From JACRLV01 sp045863555 (lineage in GTDB: Bacteria; Planctomycetota; Phycisphaerae; UBA1845; Fen-1342): a DNA stretch of 64,000 bases. The notes under the pieces were generated by a model that was not told where the DNA came from, did no database searches, and saw only the letters and a list, made by a program, of their open reading frames with translations. A program made the position numbers and the translations under genes. The stretch lies in the NCBI GenBank assembly GCA_045863555.1, contig BTUU01000004.1:325710-389709 (forward strand). The letters are read 5' to 3'. Of the stretch, positions 8,348 to 17,807 are shown in pieces (the stretch's first letter is position 1; each line of letters starts with the position of its first letter).

Positions 8348-8653
8348 ATGAAGAAGCCGGCAGGGGCGTCGCGCGGGACGAAATCAAAGACGAAGCGCGC
8401 GTCGGAGTCGAAATCAAGACTGCTCATTGAAACGGCGCGCGTCGATCGGCGAGCGCTGGATGTCGTTGATCTCCACGATCAGGGAAATGACGTTGCGTAC
8501 TGGCGCACGCGCAGCGTGAACGAGCGACTGGAAGCTCTCGAACTCATGCGGCAGATCGCCTATGGCTACGATCCGTCTACCGAGCGACTTCAGAGAGTTC
8601 TCACGTTTACGACTTTCGACACACTCGACACGAAGGATCACCGCGAGCGATGA
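8348..8653 (+). CDS. Small conserved protein, antitoxin-style, partner absent
   Basis: The protein has 101 residues. The first 25 are Lys/Ser-rich and likely disordered. The core, VDLHDQGNDVAYWRTRSVNE and RLEALELMRQIAYGYDPSTER, matches a style of short helical proteins (pattern YWxxRxxxERLxAlexxR) that are often encoded beside nucleotidyltransferase-type toxins. I infer an antitoxin-like role only from that style. The next gene is on the other strand and unrelated, so no partner is present. The ribosome binding site is weak. Confidence 0.6.
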   Translation: MKKPAGASRGTKSKTKRASESKSRLLIETARVDRRALDVVDLHDQGNDVAYWRTRSVNERLEALELMRQIAYGYDPSTERLQRVLTFTTFDTLDTKDHRER

Positions 8654-8680
8654 CCGTAACATCGCGTTTCTTCCAGCGAG

Positions 8681-9640
8681 CTAGTCAGGAAGAAAGGAAT
8701 TCAATTGCCGGTACGACCACTCGGCGGGCGTCCGGCACGCAGCCCCAATCGCAATCTCAAACATCGACGGTCCCGGCTGGTCCAGGATATGAAGTTTGAT
8801 TAGCTCGGCAAGGCGCGGAACATGCGCGTGCAATTTTTCAACGTCACCTTTTGTTGGCAGAAGGTCGTCAACGATTGTCAAGATGCGGCATCCACGCGGG
8901 TCGGTCGGCCGACGGTACCTGCGCGACCGATAGGGGCAAACCGCGACGTCGTTCTCATCGCTGAGAAAGGTCTCGGGCGCCCCGTTGAGTAGAAGTGGGT
9001 AGCCGGTCATGAACTCCCCCAGCGCTGTCGGCTGTTGCGTATGCCGGAACGTGATCAGTTCTGTGTTCCCGAAGCAGATCGCGACATACGTTTCTTTCTG
9101 GAATGATGGAATCGTGAGTCGGGTCCGTTCGACCACAAACATGTTCTCCAGAATTGGGATGAGTCCGAGGATGAGAGCGTATGCGCAAACGGTAGTGAGC
9201 CTTTTCGGCCACCGGTTTCGATTCGGATGCGATCCGGCGATAGAGGTTCCGCACTCAGGACAACGCCCCGATTGGTTTCCCGTCAGCGAGTAGCCGCACG
9301 CCTCGCAGCATCCCTCTGGATAGCGCCGTTCGTACCTGATTCGAATGAGCAGATGTCCGAGAACGACTGCGGCCAATATTATGATCGGATATCGAATTCT
9401 CGGTTCATATTCGACCATCCGGGCCGGCGGAACGAACCACCAGTCGACAGCTGCCGTCTGCCAGAGTCCCCCATAGCTAAGCTCACCATTCGAGAGAAGT
9501 ACCGCCCGTCCGCCAACATACTTCGGACCGTGTGCCACAGAAACGCCGACAACGTATGCGCGGCTGAGGCCGTACAGCCCGAGCAACAGAACAAACGCCA
9601 AGAGGTGGGGCCGGAACCGTCGCCAGCTATCGGCTTCCAT
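8681..9640 (-). CDS. Membrane protein with a CGYSLTG zinc ribbon
   Basis: From the ATG at 9640 the protein has 319 residues. An N-terminal membrane helix (LLAFVLLLGLYGLSRAYVVG), a second one (YPIIILAAVVLGHLLI), a zinc ribbon (CCEACGYSLTGNQSGRCPEC) and a third helix (VCAYALILGLIPILENMFVV) follow in order, then a soluble domain of about 140 residues. The CxxCGYxLxGxxxxRCPECG ribbon next to a membrane helix is very frequent in planctomycete proteins. Function is unknown. A TTG at 9727 would add 29 unlikely residues. It is divergent from the radical SAM gene. Confidence 0.8.
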   Translation of the reverse strand: MEADSWRRFRPHLLAFVLLLGLYGLSRAYVVGVSVAHGPKYVGGRAVLLSNGELSYGGLWQTAAVDWWFVPPARMVEYEPRIRYPIIILAAVVLGHLLIRIRYERRYPEGCCEACGYSLTGNQSGRCPECGTSIAGSHPNRNRWPKRLTTVCAYALILGLIPILENMFVVERTRLTIPSFQKETYVAICFGNTELITFRHTQQPTALGEFMTGYPLLLNGAPETFLSDENDVAVCPYRSRRYRRPTDPRGCRILTIVDDLLPTKGDVEKLHAHVPRLAELIKLHILDQPGPSMFEIAIGAACRTPAEWSYRQLNSFLPD

Positions 9641-9943
9641 TCGTTCGCTCGCCTGGATTGTGATTCGCCCGCTACGCCTAGACCGCGACCCTATAGTCTC
9701 AATATTGAACGCCGGTTTCAACCGCAAGACCCGCCACTCGAATTTTTGGGAGGTTCGCCTGTGCCCATGATCCGGTCAGCGAGCGACTTTGGCGCGTGTC
9801 CGTGAACGCGATCCGTCGGAACGGACAGCCACGGTGGGCGGTGTTTACGTCTGCGTTTCGCCCGGACGCGTTGCCCTCGCTCGAAAGCCAATTCCGGATA
9901 TACTTATACGGAGAGAATCGAAATCTCCGCAGCAAGGCGCGTG
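9641..9943. other. Divergent intergenic region
   Basis: This separates the zinc-ribbon membrane gene (minus) from the radical SAM gene (plus). Apart from a TATACT box at 9899-9904 nothing convincing is seen. Confidence 0.5.
9899..9904 (+). promoter_or_regulatory. Candidate -10 box before the radical SAM gene
   Basis: TATACT lies 40 bases before the ATG at 9944. No good -35 is seen at 16-18 bases upstream. Confidence 0.35.
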
Positions 9944-11416
9944 ATGAACATCCTGCTCGTCTCCCCGAAGACCCCCTCGACGTTCTGGAGCTTCTGCCAT
10001 GTGATGCCCTTCATCTCGCGGAAGGCGGCGTTTCCGCCGCTGGGGCTCGCGACCGTTGCGGCCATGCTGCCGCGGGAGTGGCAGCTCAAGCTCGTCGATC
10101 TGAACGTGGAGAACCTGCGCGACGCGGACATCGCCCGGGCCGACTACGTATTCATCACAGGCATGCTCGTGCACGAGGAATCGGCGCGGGCCGTCATCGC
10201 CCGCAGCCACGCCCTCGGCAAGAAGATCGTTGCCGGCGGACCGCTCTTTACCACCGGCCATGAGCGATTCCCCGAAGTCGATCACTTCGTCCTCGGCGAG
10301 GGTGAAGACCTGATCCCGGAACTCGTCCGCGACCTGGTCGCGGGCACGCCGAAGCGGATGTACCGGTCCGCAGTCCGGCCGGATGTGTCAAAAACGCCGA
10401 TTCCGCGGTGGGATCTGCTCAATCTCCGCCATTACGCGACGATGTCGCTGCAATACTCGCGCGGCTGCCCCTTCGACTGCGAATTCTGCGACATCATCGT
10501 TATGTACGGCCGGCAGCCGCGGGTGAAATCGCCGGAGCAGTTCATCGCCGAGCTGGAATCGCTGATCGCCGCGGGCTGGAAGGGCGGCGTGTTCGTCGTC
10601 GACGACAATTTCATCGGCAACCGGGCGCGGGCGAAGGATCTGCTGCGGGCGCTGATCGCGTGGAAGGCGCGGACCAAGGTCAAAGTGCCCTTCCTGACGG
10701 AGGCGTCGCTGAATCTCGTGGATGATGAGGAACTGCTCGACCTGATGGTCCGGGCGGGGTTCAAGCGCATCTTCGTGGGGATCGAAAGCCCGCAGACGTC
10801 GAGCCTGGTCGAATGCGCGAAAGTGCAGAACTCGCGACGGGACATGATGGCGGCCGTGCGGAAGATTCACAACGCCGGCATCGAGGTCATGGGCGGCTTC
10901 ATCGTCGGCTTCGACAGCGATCAGCCCGACATCTTCGAGCAGCAGCGCCGGTTCGTGCAGCGGGCGGGCGTCGTCACGGCGATGGTCGGCCTGCTGACCG
11001 CCCTGCCGGAGACGCGGCTCTTCAAGCGGCTGCTGGGCGAGGGGCGGATCGTCGGCCAGTCCACGGGCGACAACGTCGACGCCACGCTGAACTTCGTCCC
11101 CCGGCTCGACCGGCAGATGCTCGTGGACGGCTACCGAAACCTGGTCAAGCGCCTCTACGCCCCCGCCGAGTACTACCGCCGGCTCCGCAGATTCCTGCGT
11201 GACTACAAGCCGGCCGGGCCGCGATTCCGGCCGCGCTGGAACGAGATGGTCGCGTTCGTGCGCTCGCTGTGGGTGATGGGCGTGCTGACGCGCGGCCGGC
11301 GACAGTTCTGGGCGTTCATCACGCACGCCGCGATCCGGCATCCGCGGGCGTTCGGCGAGGCGATGAGCCTGGCGATCATGGGCTATCATTTCCGCCGCAT
11401 CGCGGAAGGGCTCTGA
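9944..11416 (+). CDS. B12-binding-domain radical SAM protein (DUF4070 type)
   Basis: The protein has 490 residues. The N-terminal cobalamin-binding-like domain (residues 1-150, PPLGLATVAAMLP, VAGGPLFTTG) precedes a radical SAM domain with the cluster motif CPFDCEFC (about residue 175) and FIVGFDSDQ. The C-terminal part is the DUF4070 helical region. Such enzymes use an S-adenosylmethionine radical, often with cobalamin, for methylation or rearrangement; the substrate cannot be told. ATG 9944 is preferred over GTG 9941. The ATP-grasp gene begins 33 bases downstream on the same strand, so they may act in one pathway. Confidence 0.88.
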   Translation: MNILLVSPKTPSTFWSFCHVMPFISRKAAFPPLGLATVAAMLPREWQLKLVDLNVENLRDADIARADYVFITGMLVHEESARAVIARSHALGKKIVAGGPLFTTGHERFPEVDHFVLGEGEDLIPELVRDLVAGTPKRMYRSAVRPDVSKTPIPRWDLLNLRHYATMSLQYSRGCPFDCEFCDIIVMYGRQPRVKSPEQFIAELESLIAAGWKGGVFVVDDNFIGNRARAKDLLRALIAWKARTKVKVPFLTEASLNLVDDEELLDLMVRAGFKRIFVGIESPQTSSLVECAKVQNSRRDMMAAVRKIHNAGIEVMGGFIVGFDSDQPDIFEQQRRFVQRAGVVTAMVGLLTALPETRLFKRLLGEGRIVGQSTGDNVDATLNFVPRLDRQMLVDGYRNLVKRLYAPAEYYRRLRRFLRDYKPAGPRFRPRWNEMVAFVRSLWVMGVLTRGRRQFWAFITHAAIRHPRAFGEAMSLAIMGYHFRRIAEGL

Positions 11417-11449
11417 AGATTCCCGCCGCGGAAATGAGGAGCCTGCGGC

Positions 11450-12313
11450 GTGCGAACCGCGATCGCGACCTGCGTGAACCTGCCCGAGCCGGACCCGGAT
11501 GAACCGATGCTGCTGGCCGCGCTCCGTGCGGCCGGCCATTCCGCCGCGGCGATGGCGTGGGACGACCCGAACGCCCGATTCGACGCGCTCGACGCCTGCA
11601 TCATCCGTTCGACGTGGAATTACTATCGAAAGGCGGGCGAATTCGCGGCGTGGATCGACGCGGTCGCTTCGAAGACGCGGCTCTTTAACCCGCCGCACGT
11701 CGTGCACTGGAACATGCACAAGGGCTATCTGCGCGACCTGGAGCGCGGCGGCGCGCCGATCGTTCCGACCGAGTTCGTTCCGCGCGGCGGAACGCTCGAC
11801 CTCGCGGACCTGATGTCGGGGCGCGGCTGGTCCACGGTAGTCGTGAAGCCGAGCGTCTCCGCCGGCTCGTTTCGCACGCACCGGTTCACCTCGCAGCAGG
11901 CGGCGGAGGCGCAGCGGACGCTCGACCGCCTCAGTGCGGAGCGCGACGCGATGATCCAGCCGTTTCTGCCCGCGGTGGAGACGGAGGGCGAGCGATCTCT
12001 GATCTGGATCGACGGCGATTTCACGCACGCGATTCACAAGCACCCGCGCTTCGCCGGCCAGGAGGAATCTGTCGAGCTCGCTGAATTCAATGCGGGGCTC
12101 CGGACGGCCGGAGAGCGTGTTATCGAGGCGGTGCGGCGGGCAGGCGTGTTTCCGATCGCTGAGCTTCTGTATGGCCGGGTCGATCTGATGCGGGGACCGG
12201 GCGGCGAGTGGCTGCTGTCGGAGCTCGAGGTGATCGAGCCGTCGCTGTTCTTTCTGGAATTCCCGCCGGCGCTCGATCGGTTCGTCCGCGCTGTCAGCCG
12301 TCGAACGCGCTGA
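11450..12313 (+). CDS. ATP-grasp family ligase, DcsG-like
   Basis: The protein has 287 residues, starting at GTG 11450 with GAGGA upstream. ATP-grasp features are the core VVVKPSVSAGSFRTHRF (about residues 130-146), the hinge strand MIQPFLPAVETEGERSLIWI and a metal-binding end, ELEVIEPSLFF. The style matches the DcsG/cycloserine-pathway and RimK-type ligases that join a carboxyl group to an amine using ATP. The substrate is unknown. It lies directly behind the B12-radical SAM gene, which suggests a two-step modification pathway, by inference from spacing only. Confidence 0.82.
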   Translation: MRTAIATCVNLPEPDPDEPMLLAALRAAGHSAAAMAWDDPNARFDALDACIIRSTWNYYRKAGEFAAWIDAVASKTRLFNPPHVVHWNMHKGYLRDLERGGAPIVPTEFVPRGGTLDLADLMSGRGWSTVVVKPSVSAGSFRTHRFTSQQAAEAQRTLDRLSAERDAMIQPFLPAVETEGERSLIWIDGDFTHAIHKHPRFAGQEESVELAEFNAGLRTAGERVIEAVRRAGVFPIAELLYGRVDLMRGPGGEWLLSELEVIEPSLFFLEFPPALDRFVRAVSRRTR

Positions 12314-12701
12314 CGGCCCGATAGGCTAATGATCCCGTTCCGCGGCCGGGCGTGATGTAACAGTTTCAGCGATTCAGCCGGATCGACTTCGGATTGGGGT
12401 CACATCGGGTGGGCCGAAAAAGAAAAACAGCAGAGCAGGTGGGCTGCGTCCAAGGGTGTTCGGGCCGAAGGGAGGTGGACGCCGCCTGTATCCTGCTCTG
12501 CGGTTACTTCTGAGTGTCTCTTAGAGCATGCTGCGTGCCAGTCGCTTCAAAAGCGCGAATTTTCCGAAAAATCGCCGTTTCCGGCCCGAATCTCGCTCAC
12601 AATCCAGCGTTTTGGATGATCCGGCGGCGTCTTCGGGCGGGGACCTGCGCGAAAAATGGCGCAATGTCGCGGAATCGCGCGATCCGCTACGATCGCGGTC
12701 C
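12314..12701. other. Intergenic region with a structured RNA candidate
   Basis: No gene is supported between the ATP-grasp stop and the toroid protein start. The only structure is the long hairpin at 12430-12501. The upstream extension of the next ORF to 12528 codes for unlikely basic sequence without a signal peptide. Confidence 0.6.
12430..12501 (+). ncRNA. Candidate structured RNA: 72-nt extended hairpin
   Basis: GCAGAGCAGG (12430-12439) pairs perfectly with CCTGCTCTGC (12492-12501). Inside it GGC (12442-12444) pairs with GCC (12484-12486), GCGTCCA (12446-12452) with TGGACGC (12476-12482), and TTCG/CGAA close a three-base loop near the tip. Twenty or more pairs with small internal loops are unlikely by chance. 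There is no T-tract, so it is not an ordinary terminator, and it lacks SRP RNA consensus. Strand is not determined; it lies 117 bases after the upstream stop. Confidence 0.45.
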
Positions 12702-13910
12702 ATGCAAACGACCGCTATTTTCTTGGCGCTGTTCATCCAATCGGCACCTGCTTCCTCCCCGTCCGCATCGCGGCAGATCGCGCACCCCGACCGCGCGGAA
12801 TTGCTCAGGACGGCGATCACGGCACTTGTCGGGATGCAGGAACCCGACGGCGACTGGCCGTACGAAGGCGTCTATCGCGTTCGCGGCGAAATTCCGATCG
12901 GCTACCGCGTCGGAGGTACGGCCATCGTCGCAGGGGCGTTGCTGCTGGCCGCGCCCGATGACGCTTCCGCCCGGAAAGCGATCGACCGGGGCGTCGAGTT
13001 CATCCTCGGACAACTCGACGACCCGTTGATGGCCGCGAGCACGCGCGACACCTACGACGTTCGGGTGTGGGGCCACTGCTATGCATTGGAGTTTTTCTGC
13101 CGATTGCGGGAGGCGAAGCGCCTCGGGGGCGACGCGGCCCGAATCGAAAGCTGGATCAGCAGGCTCGTGACGATCCTGGTCGAGCAGCAATTGCGGGATG
13201 GCGGCTGGAATTACGCCAACCGGCGGCAGCATGCGTCGTTCGTCACAGCCCCCGTCGTGCAGGCATTGCTGCTGGCCCGCGCGCAAGGCGAGAAGGTGCC
13301 AGACGAGGTGCTCGCGAAAGCCCGCCGGGCCTTGAGTCGCAGTCGGTACGAAAACGGTGCTTTCGCCTATTCCGGACTCTCGCCGGTCGGTCGGCCGGCC
13401 GCGACGACGGGCGCCGCCTCGCAGCCCGCCGCCTCGCAGCCCGCGTCGACGCAGGCCGGCAGCGCGCCGGCGGCGAGCGGTCCGGCCGGGCGGGTTGCCC
13501 TGGCGATCGAGGGTTCAATCGCCCGATCCGCGATTTGCGAAACGACGCTGGCCCTGCTCGGGGAAGACCGGCCGGCCGAGATCGCGGATGCGCTGGAGGC
13601 GTTTCATGCACACTGGGAGTGGCTGGAGAAGCGGCGGAAGCAGACCGGGACGCATGTTCCGCCGTTTCAGATCGCCCCCTCCTACTTCTACTACGGCCAC
13701 CGCTATGCCGCGCAGGCGATCGAACTGCTGCCGAGGGGACGGCGCGACGCGGAACGCAAGCGGCTGCTGGAGGTGATCCTGCGAACGCGGGACGCCGACG
13801 GGACGTGGAACGACCGCGTCTTTTCGCGATCCCGCAACTTCGGCACCGCAATGGTCGTGCTGGCGCTGCTGGGGCCGGAGTGTCCGCTTCCGCCGCGATT
13901 CGAGAAGTAG
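12702..13910 (+). CDS. Secreted alpha/alpha-toroid (squalene-cyclase-like) protein
   Basis: The protein has 402 residues from the ATG at 12702, where a signal peptide begins (MQTTAIFLALFIQSAPAS). The body has repeated double-helix units with QW-like motifs (MQEPDGDWPYEG, QLRDGGWNYANRR, DADGTWNDRVF) as in the prenyltransferase/squalene-cyclase toroid fold. A low-complexity Ala/Ser/Pro linker lies at about residues 230-260. No DxDD catalytic motif is seen, so enzyme activity is doubtful, and an exported binding or scaffold role is equally possible. The upstream in-frame extension to 12528 is rejected because it would bury the signal peptide. Confidence 0.8.
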   Translation: MQTTAIFLALFIQSAPASSPSASRQIAHPDRAELLRTAITALVGMQEPDGDWPYEGVYRVRGEIPIGYRVGGTAIVAGALLLAAPDDASARKAIDRGVEFILGQLDDPLMAASTRDTYDVRVWGHCYALEFFCRLREAKRLGGDAARIESWISRLVTILVEQQLRDGGWNYANRRQHASFVTAPVVQALLLARAQGEKVPDEVLAKARRALSRSRYENGAFAYSGLSPVGRPAATTGAASQPAASQPASTQAGSAPAASGPAGRVALAIEGSIARSAICETTLALLGEDRPAEIADALEAFHAHWEWLEKRRKQTGTHVPPFQIAPSYFYYGHRYAAQAIELLPRGRRDAERKRLLEVILRTRDADGTWNDRVFSRSRNFGTAMVVLALLGPECPLPPRFEK

Positions 13911-13960
13911 GGCGCACCACCCAGGCGGCAGGTTTGTTCGGATGCCGCGGGAGTCGGACG

Positions 13961-16231
13961 CTACGGATCGACCTGCGATTCCATCATCTGGAGCGCCTGT
14001 TGTGCGCGCGGCTCGCCGGGGCGGACGCTGAGCGCGCGGCGGATGGCGTCGATGGCCCCCTGCCGATCTCCTTTTGAATAGAGCGCGGAAGAAAGGCCGT
14101 AGAGCGCTTCAAAGCGGCGCGGATCGGCTTCCAGTGCCCGGTTGAATGCGGCGATCGCTCCGTCGAAATCGCGGCGGGCGGCGAGGAGCGAGCCCAGGTT
14201 CACATGCGCCTCGGCGTACGCCGGGCGGGCTGCGATCGCGGCGCGATAGGCCGCCTCGGCGTCGGCCGGCTGCCCCAGCGCGGTGAGCGCGATGCCGAGG
14301 CCGTAATGCGCCTCCGCGAGGTTCGGCGCGGCCGCGAGGGCCGCGCGGTAGGCCTCGACGGCATCCGCGTGCCGCTTCAATTGGTTCAGGACGTAGCCGA
14401 GATTCAGGTGCGACGGGATGTGCTGCGGGGCAGCCTCGATGGCAGCGCGGAACGACTTCTCGGCATCGCCGAGGCGACCGAGACGGATTTCGAGGCGGCC
14501 GACGCGATCCAGCGTCTCGGGGTCGGCCGGCTGGAATGCGAGCCGCGCCTGGTATTCCGCGAGGGCTTCGTCGAGCTTGCCGAGTTCGATCAGCACGGCA
14601 GCGAGAGAATCGCGCGCGCCGAGGAAGGTGGGCTTGGCCTGAACGGCGCGGCGGTATTCGACCGCGGCCGCGGCCCAGTTTTTCTTGACCGCATAGGCAT
14701 CCGCGCGGGCGACGCAGTAACCGGCGAGCTGTGGCTCGTAGTCCGCCCAGCGCACCTGCGCGAGGCCGAACAGCGCGACGAGGCCCGCTGCCGCATAGCC
14801 CACGGGCCGCCAGTCGCGGGCCTGTCCCCACTGCATGAACCGTTCAACGGCGAACCCGCCGATGACGGCGAGCAGCGGCGCCAGCGGAACGCGAAATCGC
14901 TCCGCGGCCAGGAAGGGAACGAACGAGGCGAAATAGATCAGGATGAACACGAAGAGCAGGACGGTGATCTCACCGCGGCCTGCGGTTTCATCGGTCGCGT
15001 CGCCGCGCCTTCGCCAAGCCGCCGCCGCAAGCAGGCCCAGGCCCAGCAGCGCCGCGCTGAACGCGAGCGGAAAACCCGGCATCCAGCGCAGCCACGCCGA
15101 TTCCCAGCGCTCGAAGTGCACTTCCTTGTTGTTCGCGACCTCCAGCGGCCCCCAGAAGAGCGCGACGCGTTTGAACGCGAGCGCGAGACAATGGCCGGGG
15201 TTCGCGCGGATGTACTCCCACGCGCGGGCGTTGAAGTAGGCCGACACGTCAGAGTACGTCGCGGGGCGGCCGAGCCGGGCCTCAACGCCGCGGACGATCT
15301 TGGGATAGAGGAACCAGCTCCAGGTGTCTTCTCCGGTGAGCTGCTTGAGATCGGGAATGCGGGCGGCCCAGCCGTCGGCGCGTTCGTTGTTGCCGATGTA
15401 GAAATTGACCGCGCCGTTGCACGAGATCAGCACGAAGTCTCGGGCGACGATCCAGTTTCGAATCGTCGCCGGCGCGACCATCACCACCGCGCCGGCCGTC
15501 AGCGCCCCCACCTGCGCGATGACGCGCCGCCGGTCGCCGCGCTTCCAGAGCACCCATGCCGCCCAGAGCGCGATCGCCGGGCAGACGAGGAGGATGTTCG
15601 GCCGGAGCAGCGCGAACAGGCCGAGAATCGCCCCGGCGACGGCGATGCGCCAGAGCGCGGGCGATCGCAGCCAGCCCTGGAGCATCCACACGGCCGCGAG
15701 CGCGAGCACGGCGAGGAGTGCAGGCTCCTGAAGCTCGCCCTCGTAATAGACCACGCCCCAATGACTGGCCATGAACAGGCCGGCTGCGCAGCCGGCGGCG
15801 AAGCCATAGGCGCGGCGCGCGAGCGAATAGGCCAGCGCGCAGCCAACGAGCCCGAGCCCCATCTGGACCAGCCGCACGAGGACGTAGTTCGGCCCGCCGC
15901 TGATGGAGTAGATCGCCGCGAGGAAATAGGGATAGCCGGGCGGCCGGAGGTAGGGCGTGGAGCGGATGCCGGGATCGCTGCCATCGGGAGCCGTCCAGTT
16001 GCCGGTGACGAGGGCTTTCGCCCAGTAGTCGTGGAACGCGGCGTCGGCGAGGGGCGCATCGAAGTCGGGCGTGGTTCGCAGTTCCGCGAGGTAGCCCAAT
16101 CGGAGCACCAGCCCCAGCAGGAGAATCGCGGGGAGGGCGAGGCGATGAATCGGACTCACTCGCGTGGCTGTTGCGGTGCGGCGCGATTCCGGCCGCGTTG
16201 GTGGCTGTCCATCCGGTCGTTTTCTCGACAC
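13961..16231 (-). CDS. Membrane glycosyltransferase (ArnT/PMT-like) with C-terminal TPR repeats
   Basis: The protein has 756 residues with a GTG start at 16231 and GGGGGAG upstream. About a dozen membrane helices fill residues 25-500, with the first periplasmic loop carrying the acidic motif DFDAPLADAAFHDYW, typical of GT39/GT83-type polyprenyl-phosphate-sugar transferases. Residues 510-750 hold about seven TPR units (AEAHYGLGIALTALGQPADA, AEAHVNLGSLLAARRDFDGA). The likely role is transfer of a sugar to a lipid or protein outside the membrane, with the TPR part binding a partner; the substrate is not known. It is divergent from the type II secretion operon. Confidence 0.88.
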   Translation of the reverse strand: MSRKRPDGQPPTRPESRRTATATRVSPIHRLALPAILLLGLVLRLGYLAELRTTPDFDAPLADAAFHDYWAKALVTGNWTAPDGSDPGIRSTPYLRPPGYPYFLAAIYSISGGPNYVLVRLVQMGLGLVGCALAYSLARRAYGFAAGCAAGLFMASHWGVVYYEGELQEPALLAVLALAAVWMLQGWLRSPALWRIAVAGAILGLFALLRPNILLVCPAIALWAAWVLWKRGDRRRVIAQVGALTAGAVVMVAPATIRNWIVARDFVLISCNGAVNFYIGNNERADGWAARIPDLKQLTGEDTWSWFLYPKIVRGVEARLGRPATYSDVSAYFNARAWEYIRANPGHCLALAFKRVALFWGPLEVANNKEVHFERWESAWLRWMPGFPLAFSAALLGLGLLAAAAWRRRGDATDETAGRGEITVLLFVFILIYFASFVPFLAAERFRVPLAPLLAVIGGFAVERFMQWGQARDWRPVGYAAAGLVALFGLAQVRWADYEPQLAGYCVARADAYAVKKNWAAAAVEYRRAVQAKPTFLGARDSLAAVLIELGKLDEALAEYQARLAFQPADPETLDRVGRLEIRLGRLGDAEKSFRAAIEAAPQHIPSHLNLGYVLNQLKRHADAVEAYRAALAAAPNLAEAHYGLGIALTALGQPADAEAAYRAAIAARPAYAEAHVNLGSLLAARRDFDGAIAAFNRALEADPRRFEALYGLSSALYSKGDRQGAIDAIRRALSVRPGEPRAQQALQMMESQVDP

Positions 16232-16559
16232 CGATGCTCCCCCGCTGAACCTCTATCGGTTGCGGCCCGAGCATACCCGGATTCGGGCGGAAACCCACAG
16301 CCCTTCGGCAACGGTCGGCGACGGCGTGCGGCGCGCTCGCTCAGCGCGGGTCACGGGGCCCGGTCCGCAGCGTGCGGCGGCGATTGCCCGGCGCGATAAC
16401 TCACGTTACCGTATCCAGTTACGTTCTCCGGGCCGGCTGGGGCTCGACTGCATCCAGCGGCCGAATCGGGGGTATAAGTAGACGATTCCGTGTCGCGGGT
16501 TCGCCGGCCCGCGTGCGGGGACTGTGTACCACGCCCACAAGAGGCGTCCTGGGGCCGCG
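16232..16559. other. Divergent promoter region: glycosyltransferase / type II secretion
   Basis: This 328-base spacer must hold promoters for both sides. Two similar short blocks, TCACGTTACCGTA and AGTTACGTTC, lie near 16401-16430 and could be regulator sites. No gene is supported. Confidence 0.45.
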
Positions 16560-17771
16560 ATGCCGACGTTCGCATACAAAGCACGCAACACCTCCACGGG
16601 CGACGCCGTGAATGGCACGCTCGTGGCCGAGACGCCGATCGCGGCGGCGCGGATCCTCGACGAACGGTCGCTGATGCCGATCGAGGTCGAGGAGGTGAAG
16701 GAGCGGCAGAAGTCGCTGCTCACCGGCGGGCAGCGGCGGATCAGCATCTCGAAGATCGGCGTCATCTACGAGCAGCTCGCGGATCTGCTGCGGGCGGGCG
16801 TGCCGGTGCTGCGGGCGCTGGCGGTGCTCAGCAAGCAGGCGTCGAACGCCTCCATTTCCCGGATCCTGCGCGAAGTGCACGACGACGTGGCCGGCGGCGA
16901 TACGCTGGCGGATGCGCTCGGCAAGCATCCGCAGGCGTTCATCACGCTGCATGTTTCGATGATCCGCGCGGGCGAGAAAGGCGGTTTCCTCGAAGACGTG
17001 CTGACGCGCCTCTCGGAATTCGTCGCCCGGCAGGATGCGCTGAAGAACAAGTTCATCGGGGCGCTGATCTACCCGTGCGTGCTGCTGGCCGGCGGCCTCG
17101 GCGCGGTGACGCTGCTGATGCTGATGGTCGTGCCGCGCATCCGGGGACTGCTCACCGACGAGTCGCTGACGATTGCGACGAAGATCGTCTTCGCGGTCAG
17201 CGACGGGCTGGGCCAGTATTACATGTATATCGGTGTGGGCCTCGTGCTGCTGGTCGCGGCCATCTCGGCGTTCTTTTCGAGCGCCACGGGCAAGCTGCTG
17301 TGGGCCAGGCTCCAGTTGAAGACGCCGGGCGTGGGGCGGATCTACACGATGGTCGCGCTGTGCCGGTTCTGCCGCATCTTCGGCACGCTGCTGGCCAACG
17401 GCATTCCCATCATCCAGGCGCTGAAGATCGCCCGCGACTCGGCCGGCAACAGCATTCTCGCGGCCGCGGTCGACAAGGCAGCCGAGTCGGTGAACCTGGG
17501 CGAGTCGCTGGCGGCGCCGCTGGCACAGAGCAAGGTCTTCCCTCCGGCGATGATCGACATGATCGCCGTCGCCGAAGAATCCAATACGCTTGAGAAGGTG
17601 CTTGTCGAGATCGCGAATACACAGGAAGAGCGGACGGGCCGGCAGATCGAGCTGTTCGTGCGGTTGCTCGAACCGCTGCTGCTGCTGATCATGGGTCTGA
17701 TGGTGATGTTCATCGCGGTGGCGCTGTTGCTGCCGATTCTGAAGCTGGCGACCTCGGGGCTCAAGAGTTGA
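16560..17771 (+). CDS. gspF: Type II secretion inner-membrane protein GspF
   Basis: The polytopic platform protein of the secretion machine has 403 residues from ATG 16560 (MPTFAYKARNTSTGD, the classic GspF start). Two T2SSF domains are seen: YEQLADLLRAGVPVLRAL with IRAGEKGGFLEDVL, and CRFCRIFGTLLANGIPIIQA with IAVAEESNTLEKVL. Three membrane segments lie near residues 160-185, 215-240 and 375-398. The ORF track start at 16524 would add 12 residues of no similarity. It opens an operon that lacks gspD and gspE, which must lie elsewhere. Confidence 0.95.
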   Translation: MPTFAYKARNTSTGDAVNGTLVAETPIAAARILDERSLMPIEVEEVKERQKSLLTGGQRRISISKIGVIYEQLADLLRAGVPVLRALAVLSKQASNASISRILREVHDDVAGGDTLADALGKHPQAFITLHVSMIRAGEKGGFLEDVLTRLSEFVARQDALKNKFIGALIYPCVLLAGGLGAVTLLMLMVVPRIRGLLTDESLTIATKIVFAVSDGLGQYYMYIGVGLVLLVAAISAFFSSATGKLLWARLQLKTPGVGRIYTMVALCRFCRIFGTLLANGIPIIQALKIARDSAGNSILAAAVDKAAESVNLGESLAAPLAQSKVFPPAMIDMIAVAEESNTLEKVLVEIANTQEERTGRQIELFVRLLEPLLLLIMGLMVMFIAVALLLPILKLATSGLKS

Positions 17772-17807
17772 GCCTGCGGTCCGGAACACGTACGGAGTAG
17801 AGAACAC

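Noticed and set aside
12430..12501. Possible SRP RNA or rho-independent terminator
   Set aside because: The conserved SRP apical motif is missing and no T-tract follows the hairpin on either strand.
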